From: CAXXHQ01 sp963665265
Lineage (GTDB): Bacteria; Planctomycetota; Planctomycetia; Pirellulales; Thermoguttaceae
Length of the DNA: 64,000 bases
NCBI GenBank assembly: GCA_963665265.2
Contig: OY762224.2
Coordinates: 4,092,001 to 4,156,000, forward strand
Reading direction: 5' to 3'
Made by a program: the position numbers and the translations under genes
Part shown: in pieces, positions 1 through 8,506 of the stretch
Layout: every line of letters begins with the position of its first letter
Numbering within the stretch: position 1 is the first letter of the stretch
The notes under the pieces: generated by a model
Told to the model about the DNA's origin: nothing
The model's database searches: none
Seen by the model: the letters and a program-made list of their open reading frames with translations, nothing else

Positions 1-2234
1 AAAATTGTGACTTTGCCGAACGAAGGCCGCTCCTTCTTCGCCTCCTGTAGCAAAGCAAGCGCTTGACGTAGTTTCGCTTCGTCCGTATTGCCCGCCTCGT
101 AGGTCCAGATCGCCGCTTGGCAGTACTTCCAAATCGGCCCGCGCCCCTCGATTTTCTCGATAATCTTAATGAGTTCGCTCATCTTCGCGACGTCTTTCGC
201 CTTCGCCGCTTGATCGAACAACTCAAACTGCGAATCCAAACTCTGCGGATTTTTCTGCGCCTCCGCCTGAGACATTTCTTGCACGAAGGCGGAGCTTCCG
301 CTTTGACGCGCGGCGTAGGAGAGCGTTTTCGACAGTCTATCGCGATCTTCCTCGGAAAACTTATCCACGTCCTTCTGCAAATCCTTTATCCGAGAAACGG
401 ATTCCTGACCGTAACGAAGGGCGTAATAAAACGCCTTCGCCGCGCGTAAATCCACCGAGTCGCCAAGGTCGCTCTCCCAATTCTTCAGCAGGCCTTCCGA
501 CTTCTCCCATTGTCGTCGTCGATTAGCAAGGTTAATCGGCGCAACGCGAATCATCAAATCTTTCGGCGCCTTTTTTTGCGCCTTCGCCAATACTTTTTCC
601 GCGTCGTCCAAGCGATCTTGCGCAAGATATATCTCGCCGCGATACACTAGCGCCTGCACCACCTCCGGATGATCCTCGACATATTTATCCAATAACGCCT
701 CCACCGGCTTCCAATCTCGTTCTGACGGCTCTCTCGTGAGCGTGTAACGAATCAAAGTCCTAATGTACGGAAGCATGATCGGCGTCGAATCTCCTGTGAA
801 GCGCATCAACTGCGCATACTCCTGTAGCGCGTCTTGCAGTTGATTCTGCCGAGTGAGCGCCTCGATCAACTCCCAGCGCGCGACGATGAATTGCGGATCT
901 GCCTTGACCGCTCGACGGAGCGCGGCGATTTGCTTATCCGAGTTGCGAAGACTGCCGTAGCATTTCCCTAAAAAATAATCTAATTGCTTGAGAATATTCT
1001 GGTCCATTGCATCGCGGGTAAGAAACGACGGACGCGATTTTTCAAACGCCTCGACCGCCTCGGCCCACTTCGCCTCCGAAATCAATATTCGCCCTTTAAG
1101 GTAGTCGCCTTTTTCAGGCCTATCGCCGATTTCGTAATAGCGTGCAAGAGCCGCCTTCGCCTCGTCCAGCTTACCCTGATCAATGTAAACGCTCGTCAGT
1201 CTCCACAGCAAATCGCCCGAGTTCTTAACCGCCTTCAATCCCTTTTGAAGTATCTCCGCCGCCTTCTCCAAACGCCCCGCCTTCAACTCGATAAGCATTA
1301 ACTCATTGTAAAAGGCCGCCGTCTCCGGATACTTTTCGACCCCTTTCGTCGCCGCCTCCCGTGCCCGATCCGACTTATTCGCCATCAATGCGCAGTGAGC
1401 TACTAAATACAACGCGGCGCGATCGTCTGGCTTGATCTTCAACGCCGACTCCGCGTGCTCTAAAGCCTCCTCAATCGGTTTGCAATTCGTCACGCGAATC
1501 CATTCGCTAAGTGACGCTTGCGCATCAAAATCCGTCGGATTGGCCTTGACCATTTTTTCCATCCATTCGTCGGCCTCCGTTGGATTCTCCATTTTCACGC
1601 GCAGAATATCAGCCAACACCAGATAGTTCGACACTTCGTTCGGCCCCAACTCGATCGCCTTTTTCAGCGTCTCCACTCCGGCCGCTGCGTCGCCGTTTTG
1701 GAACTGACACACTCCTAGCTGACCGAGGAGCTTCGGATCGTCTTGTAACTTTGAATTTTTCAGCAATGCCTGAATGTGCGTTTGCGCATCGCGAAATTGC
1801 CTTACTTTCTTCGATAGGCACAATTCAATTAGTTTGCGACGAGTCGCAATTCTTTTGCTCGCGTCCGGCCGCTCGTCTTCTCGAACAATTTTTGAAAGCG
1901 TGTTATAGACGAAACCGAGCATGGCGCTGCTCATCTCATCAGGCGAATCTAGAAATATCGTCACGTATTCTTCGAGCGCGTCAAAATCCTCCGGATGCAT
2001 ATTCAAATACCAATTTAGATTCGTGGAATATTCTTCGCGGGCTTTCGCCGTCGCTTCCGAAGTCGGATCCTTTTTCTTCTCTGACTCGTATTTATCCTTG
2101 GAGGCGGCCGCCTGCGATCGGAAAAATCCCGTGTTCCTCCTCAGTTGGTAAGCATGAAGCCCCCAAATGCCTAACCCAAGGACAAGAATGCAACTGGCCG
2201 TAATAATCGCAAAACGAATATTCAGCGTTCTCAC
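1..2234 (-). CDS. TPR-repeat protein, 3' end outside window
   Basis: The frame stays open from a GTG at 2234 to the window edge (about 745 codons), so the C-terminus is missing. GTG is chosen because a good ribosome site (GAGGTG) lies five bases before it. Residues 8-26 are a hydrophobic anchor (IRFAIITASCILVLGLG) followed by a charged linker. The rest reads as helical tetratricopeptide repeats, for example AIELGPNEVSNYLVLADI and HAESALKIKPDDRAALYLV. It is likely a membrane-anchored, periplasm-facing scaffold. Large TPR proteins are commonly encoded beside exosortase/EPS loci (for example PrsT in XrtA systems), and the PEP-CTERM gene nearby fits that, but the specific partner cannot be read from the sequence. 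Confidence 0.8.
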   Translation of the reverse strand, partial: MRTLNIRFAIITASCILVLGLGIWGLHAYQLRRNTGFFRSQAAASKDKYESEKKKDPTSEATAKAREEYSTNLNWYLNMHPEDFDALEEYVTIFLDSPDEMSSAMLGFVYNTLSKIVREDERPDASKRIATRRKLIELCLSKKVRQFRDAQTHIQALLKNSKLQDDPKLLGQLGVCQFQNGDAAAGVETLKKAIELGPNEVSNYLVLADILRVKMENPTEADEWMEKMVKANPTDFDAQASLSEWIRVTNCKPIEEALEHAESALKIKPDDRAALYLVAHCALMANKSDRAREAATKGVEKYPETAAFYNELMLIELKAGRLEKAAEILQKGLKAVKNSGDLLWRLTSVYIDQGKLDEAKAALARYYEIGDRPEKGDYLKGRILISEAKWAEAVEAFEKSRPSFLTRDAMDQNILKQLDYFLGKCYGSLRNSDKQIAALRRAVKADPQFIVARWELIEALTRQNQLQDALQEYAQLMRFTGDSTPIMLPYIRTLIRYTLTREPSERDWKPVEALLDKYVEDHPEVVQALVYRGEIYLAQDRLDDAEKVLAKAQKKAPKDLMIRVAPINLANRRRQWEKSEGLLKNWESDLGDSVDLRAAKAFYYALRYGQESVSRIKDLQKDVDKFSEEDRDRLSKTLSYAARQSGSSAFVQEMSQAEAQKNPQSLDSQFELFDQAAKAKDVAKMSELIKIIEKIEGRGPIWKYCQAAIWTYEAGNTDEAKLRQALALLQEAKKERPSFGKVTI

Positions 2235-2640
2235 AAAAACACCTCGTGCGATTGATGATGCGGCAGATTGCGCCGCATATTAATGAATTTTGAAAAGTCC
2301 TAAGACGAAAAAAGATCGCTACGCCTTGCGCCTCCCCGGGGTCTCCCCTCTCGGAAAATCCTCAAGAATGCGCTCGTAAACATGCTTTATATCATATCCC
2401 ATCGGGCGACCGCCACTGTCGGAACAGCCGTTCTGGCGTCATTCAGTCGGGACTTTACTCCCCCAATTACGTGAATGTGCTGATTAATCCTGATATTCCG
2501 CCTGTCGCGTCTATCAAAAAATTCGCCAAACTCAACGCCAAAACGAAATCGGAGCTTCCATCGACGCTGGATACTCCGATTTCCGCTCTGATCATATACG
2601 GGACAAAAGAGCGAATGGTTCAATTTAGCTAACGCAACGC
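2235..2640. other. intergenic, possible gene remnant
   Basis: This is the gap between two minus-strand genes and should hold the promoter of the TPR gene. On the plus strand a frame is open from about 2330 to a TAA at 2630-2632. It gives a coding-looking tail (ISALIIYGTKERMVQFS) but has no ATG; an ATG at 2382 in another frame meets a stop after 30 codons. It may be a decayed or frameshifted small gene. No family is recognised. Confidence 0.25.
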
Positions 2641-3030
2641 CTAAGCTCGACTCTCAATCCTTAACACTCGCGGCGCTACCCGCTGCCAGGCGAACTCCGT
2701 CGCCCAAACAACGACGAAACCAAGAGCGATTCCCCCTAAATCCTGAAACCAATCCATTATGTCTGGCGTTCTTGAAGGAATAAAATACTGAACGCATTCC
2801 GTAAGGGCTCCATATGCCGCCAAACACAAAAATATCGTCCTTCGACGAAAGGGCAACGCCGCGACCAACGCTAATACGGCCAAAACCGAAAAACTTATTA
2901 AATGCGCGATCGGCAGTAACGCGTGAAAAATACTGTCCGCCGTGTGCTGATGCGATACCCACCGAAATGGGTCCGGGGCAAAAAGTAAAACCGACAAATA
3001 CGAAAAGTACCCGAAAAATGATGCTTTCAT
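2641..3030 (-). CDS. VanZ-like membrane protein
   Basis: This is a 129-residue integral membrane protein with about four hydrophobic segments. It carries the VanZ-family C-terminal signature: a helix with ALTECVQYFIPSRTPDIMDW followed by a Gly-rich last helix (DLGGIALGFVVVW). The ATG at 3030 (MKASFFGYFSYLSV) is preferred because the in-frame codons upstream give a polar, low-quality extension. VanZ-like proteins are frequent companions of exosortase and EPS loci, and the PEP-CTERM gene lies 374 bp upstream. The biochemical role of the family is not settled, although a teicoplanin-resistance member gave the name. Confidence 0.75.
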   Translation of the reverse strand: MKASFFGYFSYLSVLLFAPDPFRWVSHQHTADSIFHALLPIAHLISFSVLAVLALVAALPFRRRTIFLCLAAYGALTECVQYFIPSRTPDIMDWFQDLGGIALGFVVVWATEFAWQRVAPRVLRIESRA

Positions 3031-3403
3031 GATAACGTGATAGTAACTCAAAACTAGACAAAGGCGGGGGCGCAAGGCTGGAGGGGGGCAAGCGGAGGGA
3101 ACGTCGGCGGTTTGCGTGTCGTTTTGCATTCGATAATCGCGGTGCGCCGACGCGGTTCGTGTTTTGCTTCCGAGCAAAGGCTCCTCTCTCTTTACCTACG
3201 TACCGCATTCGCGGCTAGTTCAAAGAGCGAAACGCCATTGCTGCAAATAATCGCTTCACCAGTAAGCGTTTAATTGTAATCCTACCACGAAAAACTGCAA
3301 AAAACGCCAAGACAACGGCGGGGGGGACAAAAAAAGCCGAACGACGCATTAAAAAAACGCCGTCGGCTAGTTATTTTAATTTATCGAAATACCCAAAAAC
3401 GCA
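3031..3403. other. intergenic between VanZ-like and PEP-CTERM genes
   Basis: This stretch contains the terminator of the PEP-CTERM gene near its right end and presumably the promoter of the VanZ-like gene. Alternative long frames here (for example minus 2654-3208) overlap the VanZ frame and have no recognisable content. Confidence 0.5.
3329..3368 (-). terminator. rho-independent terminator of PEP-CTERM gene
   Basis: Read on the minus strand, AGCCGACGGCG pairs imperfectly with CGTCGTTCGGCT around an A/T-rich loop. The outer six pairs are perfect (AGCCGA/TCGGCT), and a run of seven T follows. It lies 35 bp after the stop of the PEP-CTERM gene. Confidence 0.7.
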
Positions 3404-4258
3404 CTATTTTCGACGCTGTGCGTACGCCCCAAAAGCTACAAGACTCAATAAAATCGCTGCGCTCGTTAACGGTTCAGGAACGTTCTGCGACGAATTGACG
3501 GTCAGGCCCGAAAGCGTCACGCCCTTCTTGGCGATATAAGCGACGCTGTATTCGTCGGCAATCGCCGAAAGTGTATTGTCGAGAACTAGTTCCGCCTCAG
3601 TCACGACGGCGTTTTTGTATCCGGCGGCAGCCAAAGCCCCCGCCAGATCGAAAGAAAGCGTTCCCGACCAACTCTTGCCAATGTCCATGTTATCCCCGGT
3701 GGCAAGCGTGATGTTTTCCTGCGAGAACGTCAATCCCGAGGTCCCGGCAACGCTGATGCCAAGGCCCGAAACGGCCGTTCCGTTCACCGAAATCTCGGTG
3801 ATCGTAACCCACCCCGTCGCCGCGTAGGAAACAGAAGGACTCGAAGCGCTCACCGCGCGGACCAACGAGTAGTCTCCGAATTCCGAAAAAACAAGCTTGG
3901 CGAGTCCGTCTGCAGCGTCCGCCGAAACAGTCATCGAGAGCTTGCTATCGGCAACGTCAAACGAGCCGCTCCCCGAAGCGGAAACGCTAAAGGAAAGCTT
4001 ATTAAACGTCAGTGCGTCGCCGCCAGATGGTTGCCCGAAAACGGGAATCGAAGCCGCCGTCGATGAACTGGTCCAACGCTGAGGAGTTTCCTTGATATCC
4101 GTGTAATCCACGGAGGCGCCGCTAACGTTAGAATAACTAATCGTCGTGCCGGTAATCGTAGTTATACCGGCCGACGCGCTGGCAGTAAGAGAAGATAATG
4201 CCGCAAGCGCAATAAACGCGCATGCCCATCGGGCAAAAAGAAAATTTCGAGATCGCAC
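3404..4258 (-). CDS. PEP-CTERM sorting-domain protein
   Basis: This is a 284-residue exported protein. Residues 1-30 are a signal peptide (Arg-rich start, hydrophobic core, SASAG near the cleavage site). The body is rich in Ser, Thr, Gly and Ala and looks like a beta-sandwich. The last ~25 residues are a textbook exosortase target: VPEP, a hydrophobic helix (AAILLSLVAFGAYA) and a basic tail (QRRK). The start is GTG, chosen for a near-ideal AGGAGG five bases upstream. The gene is monocistronic, with a leader hairpin and its own terminator. It is the only PEP-CTERM protein in the window and a likely substrate of the exosortase at 7362-8336. The mature protein is probably released to the surface or matrix; its function is unknown. 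Confidence 0.9.
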   Translation of the reverse strand: MRSRNFLFARWACAFIALAALSSLTASASAGITTITGTTISYSNVSGASVDYTDIKETPQRWTSSSTAASIPVFGQPSGGDALTFNKLSFSVSASGSGSFDVADSKLSMTVSADAADGLAKLVFSEFGDYSLVRAVSASSPSVSYAATGWVTITEISVNGTAVSGLGISVAGTSGLTFSQENITLATGDNMDIGKSWSGTLSFDLAGALAAAGYKNAVVTEAELVLDNTLSAIADEYSVAYIAKKGVTLSGLTVNSSQNVPEPLTSAAILLSLVAFGAYAQRRK

Positions 4259-4263
4259 CGCTG

Positions 4264-4281
4264 CCTCCTGGGCTTTCGCCC
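4264..4281 (-). promoter_or_regulatory. leader hairpin and Shine-Dalgarno of PEP-CTERM gene
   Basis: On the minus strand GGGC-GAAA-GCCC (4270-4281) forms a GNRA-capped hairpin that abuts AGGAGG (4264-4269). Five bases then precede the GTG start. The stem sits where it could gate ribosome access or protect the 5' end. An AAAGCC just upstream recalls c-di-GMP-I aptamers, but I cannot fold a full aptamer. Confidence 0.5.
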
Positions 4282-4512
4282 GGCTTTGGGTCTATCAATA
4301 GGCTAAGTATTTCAAAACGAGTTTGGCGATCCTACCGAGAAGAGCATTTAACTCCAACCGAGGTGACGAAAAACGCTCTTCGCCTCGCATCTCCCTAAAA
4401 TCGCTAATTTCCTTCGATTCTACAGACTTAGACCATTGCGTCAAGCAAAATGCACATGCGATCCTAAAGTTTTTTATGACTACTTTTCCCTAAAAAATTT
4501 ACGCCCCAAAGA

Positions 4513-5391
4513 TTAAAGAATTTCTAACAAATACCTCCCATAGTTGTTGTTAAATTTCGTTGCCAACTCACGGAGCCGCTCGGCAGAGATAAACCCTTTG
4601 TGGAAAGCAACTTCCTCAATGCAGGCAATCTTCAGTCCTTGCCGTTCCTCAATAGTTTGGACGAAATTTGAGGCCTGCAATAAAGATGCCTCCGTCCCCG
4701 TATCGAGCCAGGCAAACCCCCGCCCGAGAATTTCAACATGCAGCCCCCCCCCCTCTAGGAATTTCCGATTGATGTCGGTAATCTCAAACTCGCCCCGAGC
4801 CGACGGCTTCAACTTCGCCGCTATATCCACCACGCTATTGTCGTAAAAGTACAGCCCCGTGACGGCTAAGTTCGATTTAGGCGATTCCGGCTTCTCTTCA
4901 ATCGAAACGCCACGACCTTCCGTGTCAAGTTCTATCACGCCGTAGCGGTGCGGATCGCGAACCTGATAGGCGAAAACCGTCGCCCCTTTCACCCGGTCCG
5001 AGGCTCGCTGCAAGCTCGCTTGAAAACCGTGACCGTAAAAAATATTGTCGCCAAGAATCAGCGCGGCCGGCGAATCGCCGACAAATTCGCGCCCAATCGT
5101 AAACGCCTGCGCCAATCCTTTCGGCTCTGGTTGAACGGCGTACTCGATACGAATCCCTATCTGAGAACCGTCCCCCAAAAGCCGCTTGAAACCGTCAATG
5201 TCATGCGGCGTCGATATCAAAAGAATTTCCCGTATTCCCGCCAGCATCAACGCCGAGAGCGGGTAATACACCATCGGCTTGTCGTAGATCGGCAATAACT
5301 GCTTGCTGACCGCTCTCGTGATCGGATGAAGCCGTGTTCCCGAGCCGCCCGCAAGGATGATCCCTTTCCGATTCACTTCGTTTTTCGACAT
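4513..5391 (-). CDS. rmlA: glucose-1-phosphate thymidylyltransferase RmlA
   Basis: It makes dTDP-glucose from glucose-1-phosphate and dTTP, the first step to dTDP-deoxysugars. At 292 residues it has the usual length of the short RmlA form. Visible motifs are the nucleotide loop GGSGTRLHPIT (residues 15-25), KQLLPIYDKPMVYYP, the metal-binding LILGDNIFYG, EKPESPKSN and GFAWLDTGT. The ATG at 5391 is chosen over an upstream TTG because GGAGGA lies at the right distance. It is co-directional with rmlB, 93 bp downstream of it. No rmlC or clear rmlD is adjacent, so the product may feed an amino-sugar branch rather than rhamnose. Confidence 0.95.
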   Translation of the reverse strand: MSKNEVNRKGIILAGGSGTRLHPITRAVSKQLLPIYDKPMVYYPLSALMLAGIREILLISTPHDIDGFKRLLGDGSQIGIRIEYAVQPEPKGLAQAFTIGREFVGDSPAALILGDNIFYGHGFQASLQRASDRVKGATVFAYQVRDPHRYGVIELDTEGRGVSIEEKPESPKSNLAVTGLYFYDNSVVDIAAKLKPSARGEFEITDINRKFLEGGGLHVEILGRGFAWLDTGTEASLLQASNFVQTIEERQGLKIACIEEVAFHKGFISAERLRELATKFNNNYGRYLLEIL

Positions 5392-5484
5392 CGATCGTCC
5401 TCCCAAAAAGTTCTAAGCGAATGCCGAGAACATCCCAAAATTGCTCGCGAAAAACACTTGAAAGTCGAGAGATAATTCCCGCCC

Positions 5485-6564
5485 TTAGACGTTTAGCCCC
5501 AATCGTTCTCGGCGATACGCCCCGGAGCAAACACGCTCCGTCCAAACCGGATTTTTTAGATACCACTCAACCGTCAAGCGAATTCCCGTCTCAAAATCGT
5601 ATTTCGGCGACCAACCAAGTTCGCGCCGAATTTTCGACGCGTCAATCGCATAGCGTTTATCATGCCCCGGACGATCCTTAACGTAAGTAATGAGCGATTC
5701 GCACGGCCGATGAGACAAGTCAGGTATCATCTCATCAAGCAAGGCGCATATAGTCCGAACGATATGTATGTTCGTCCGCTCCGAATTCCCCCCAATGTTG
5801 TACGTCTCGCCAGGAACGCCCGCCTCAACCACTCGCCGCAACGCGTCGCAGTGGTCTCCTACGAATAGCCAATCCCGAACGTTCATGCCGTCCCCGTAAA
5901 CCGGCAACGGCTTGCCTTCTTTCGCGTTTAGTATCATTAGCGGAATCAGCTTTTCCGGAAACTGGTAAGGTCCGTAATTATTCGAGCAATTCGTTACCAG
6001 TACCGGCAAGCCGTAGGTTCGGTGATACGCCCGGGCAAGATGATCCGCTCCAGCCTTTGAGGCCGAGTACGGTGAGCTAGGGTCGTACGACGTTGTCTCG
6101 GTAAAATGCCCCGTTGGCCCAAGCGACCCGTAAACTTCATCCGTCGAAACGTGTAAAAAACGAAAACGTTTTTTTGCCTCTTCCGATAGCCTTTGAAAGT
6201 ACTGCCGCGACGCTTCGAGCATCTGAAACGTCCCGAGTACGTTCGTCCGGATGAATTCCTCCGGGGAATCTATTGAACGATCTACATGCGATTCGGCCGC
6301 AAAATGCACGATCGTGTCCGGCCGATGCTCCTCCAAAGCCGCCGTAACTTGCTCAGAATTCGCTATGTCCCCTTGGACAAATGCGTAATTGGGACTTACA
6401 GCCACCTCAGCAAGAGATTCTAAGTTGCCCGCGTAAGTAAGCTTGTCAAAATTGATAACCTTACCAAGCCCCAAGGCGATTGAATTACGAACGAAACAGC
6501 TTCCAATAAACCCAGCGCCGCCGGTCACGAATATGGCGCCTTGCGAATGAGGTGTCTGCGACAT
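5485..6564 (-). CDS. rmlB: dTDP-glucose 4,6-dehydratase RmlB
   Basis: It converts dTDP-glucose to dTDP-4-keto-6-deoxyglucose. The 359-residue extended SDR enzyme has the NAD-binding GGAGFIGS near residue 15, the family fingerprint HFAAESHVDRSI, the catalytic STDEVYG and SPYSASKAGAD (Tyr-x-x-x-Lys), NCSNNYGPYQFPEKLIP and RDWLFVGDHCDA. It is full length and probably first in a two-gene unit with rmlA. The 4-keto product is the natural substrate of DegT-type aminotransferases such as the one at 14433-15578, although that enzyme resembles UDP-sugar aminotransferases more closely. Confidence 0.95.
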   Translation of the reverse strand: MSQTPHSQGAIFVTGGAGFIGSCFVRNSIALGLGKVINFDKLTYAGNLESLAEVAVSPNYAFVQGDIANSEQVTAALEEHRPDTIVHFAAESHVDRSIDSPEEFIRTNVLGTFQMLEASRQYFQRLSEEAKKRFRFLHVSTDEVYGSLGPTGHFTETTSYDPSSPYSASKAGADHLARAYHRTYGLPVLVTNCSNNYGPYQFPEKLIPLMILNAKEGKPLPVYGDGMNVRDWLFVGDHCDALRRVVEAGVPGETYNIGGNSERTNIHIVRTICALLDEMIPDLSHRPCESLITYVKDRPGHDKRYAIDASKIRRELGWSPKYDFETGIRLTVEWYLKNPVWTERVCSGAYRRERLGLNV

Positions 6565-7290
6565 TTTTTTCCGTTATGCTGAAAAGGATTACGCCGCAAT
6601 GGCGTTCATGTTGCGATCTTATTCCACAGTTTCAAATTCGGCTTTTCTCCGCCCCCCACCGCTTCCGACATGCTATCGAAGTTGAGGGATGTTGTGAAGG
6701 CGAAGTCGGGGCCAACCAAGCTTTCGCCATCCTCTCACAAAGGGCAATATCATACCTAACAATATTGAGGCAAATGCCATGCCAGCCGTCCTAACTCCTT
6801 AAATTCTTGCAACCGAGCTGTATTGCACAAAACGCGTGATGCCAAATCGCATCAGCGATGTCGACCGATGTGGCGTGAACGCAGCGGCTAATCGCCTTCC
6901 CGCTACGCCTATACGATCTACCAGCAACCGCAGTATACCGCAAACTCATATAAACCAACATGTTACGAGTTCCCCGCAAATCCGCCTCCCCTTTTGGCAT
7001 GCGTCTTGCTCCCTATCGGTTTGTCGCTGTTTTCCCTCCATGCGGCCAGCAAAGGAAAAACAGCATTAGAGAATGATTATCGATCTTAACGCCCATGCCG
7101 CAGGTCCTCACTCGGCCACTCCATCGTATAAAGGATGAATCGTTGACAATTTAGCGGCTTGCGGTCAAGCTGAAGTATTGCCGACCGCTCGACGGCGTAT
7201 CTTCGACTCTTTGCGAACCTTCGATCACGTCCTCGACCTTGCTAATTTTCATCCGTTCTCCTTGCCATCCTTGAAGCAAAAGAAGTAAGC
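6565..7290. other. divergent intergenic region, rmlB / exosortase
   Basis: About 700 bp lie between the minus-strand rml genes and the plus-strand EPS locus, so promoters for both are expected here. A TTGACA at 7143-7148 is the best -35 look-alike on the plus strand, but no convincing -10 follows. Short frames here have no recognisable content, and no clear repeat or hairpin was seen. Confidence 0.4.
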
Positions 7291-7361
7291 ATGACCTCGA
7301 CAAAGACGACTCTAAAAGATTTTGACGTAATGGACTTCGTTAAAAATAATAATGGGCGCTT

Positions 7362-8336
7362 TTGGCCGGGCTGGCGCTCGTCGCCGTCTACCTGGGAGCG
7401 TTCTACGGTGCCTTGCCGAAAATGCTGCACGCCTGGCGTCAACCCGACTACGGGCACGTCTTATTCGTCCCGTTTTTCTGCGCCTACTTGCTTTGGTACC
7501 GACGCGAGTTTATACCCAAGAGCCTTGAAGGAAACCTTTGGGCTATCCCCCTTTTCGTTTGTTGGGCAATCCTACGCTGGGTCGGAGGCTATTTCAACTT
7601 TGAATGGATCGATTTTTTCGCCTTCGCGGCCGGAATTCCCATCATTTTGTTCTTTGTCGGCGGCTGGCAGGCGATGCTTTGGGCTTGGCCCGCAGCACTG
7701 TTTCTGTTCTTAATCGTTCCCTTACCCGGCATCATGCTTAGTACGTTGAGTTTACCTTTGCAGCGGACCGTCACCCGCGGTAGCGTCTTCATTCTGCAAA
7801 CCCTTAGTATTCCGTCCATGGGTAAAGGCAATACAATCATTCTCCCTAATCACGCTCCCTTGGAAGTTGAACAAGCCTGCAGCGGTATCCGCAACCTTAT
7901 TATGTTCGTCGCTATTTGCGTCGGCGCAGCATTCGTCGTGAAAAAGCCCGCCTGGGAAAAAATATTCATCGCCGTTAGCGCCATTCCAATTTCCATCTTT
8001 TCCAATATGGTTCGCATCACATTGACCGCTCTCCTCGTTGAATTCGCCGTCAACTTTCCGAGCGTAAAGTCCGGTTTGACGCCGATCCTGGCTACCCTTT
8101 CCAATTGGCTCCCCAGCGTATTCAGCTCCGAGATCGACACGTTTTTCCATGATTTCGCCGGTTTAATGATGATCGTGACCGCCTTCGCCACTCTCTTCTT
8201 TGAATTGTTTTTGCTCTCCAAATTGCTCGTCAGCGAGGAAATCGATAAAGCGGAAATGGTGCGAGGAACCTCCGGCGGCATTTTCAGCTTGCCGGCTCAA
8301 AACTCCCCGCAAACCCCGCCTAGAAAACGCCCTTAA
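7362..8336 (+). CDS. exosortase (EpsH/Xrt family), 5' end uncertain
   Basis: This transpeptidase-like membrane protein cleaves PEP-CTERM tails. The 324-residue frame has about eight hydrophobic segments and all three catalytic positions: Cys173 in EQACSGIRN, Arg218 in SNMVRIT and His263 in FFHDFAG. The start is doubtful. The frame opens after a TAA at 7350-7352 and its first usable codon is a TTG at 7362 with no good ribosome site. An ATG at 7291 in another frame encodes a plausible N-terminal tail (MTSTKTTLKDFDVMDFVKNN) that would continue as WALLAGLALVAVYLG after a one-base shift at 7347-7354. So the gene may be frameshifted or carry a sequencing error. Its separate EpsI partner is at 10864. 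It may belong to a planctomycete exosortase class such as XrtU, but that needs a profile search. Confidence 0.88.
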   Translation: MAGLALVAVYLGAFYGALPKMLHAWRQPDYGHVLFVPFFCAYLLWYRREFIPKSLEGNLWAIPLFVCWAILRWVGGYFNFEWIDFFAFAAGIPIILFFVGGWQAMLWAWPAALFLFLIVPLPGIMLSTLSLPLQRTVTRGSVFILQTLSIPSMGKGNTIILPNHAPLEVEQACSGIRNLIMFVAICVGAAFVVKKPAWEKIFIAVSAIPISIFSNMVRITLTALLVEFAVNFPSVKSGLTPILATLSNWLPSVFSSEIDTFFHDFAGLMMIVTAFATLFFELFLLSKLLVSEEIDKAEMVRGTSGGIFSLPAQNSPQTPPRKRP

Positions 8337-8506
8337 TACAGCCCCCCGTTTCCGCAGGAAACGATGCATATTTCAATAAAAATCGCGAGAATTTCGAACC
8401 GAAGTCTCGCTGCGGACGTAAGGACAAGAGGCCCTCTCGTCGTTAATCATTTCGTAACGGAAGGAATTTCGGGTAATTGATCGCGTTCCCTGGAGATTAA
8501 GAGCTT

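Noticed and set aside
4259..4340. Complete c-di-GMP-I riboswitch upstream of the PEP-CTERM gene
   Set aside because: Only partial motif resemblance (CAAAC, AAAGCC); the spacing is too long and the P2 stem does not form by eye. Kept only as a hint.
7291..7713. 140-codon plus frame starting MTSTKTTLKDF
   Set aside because: Only its first ~22 codons look real; the rest is a shadow of the exosortase. Treated as the possible 5' end of that gene.
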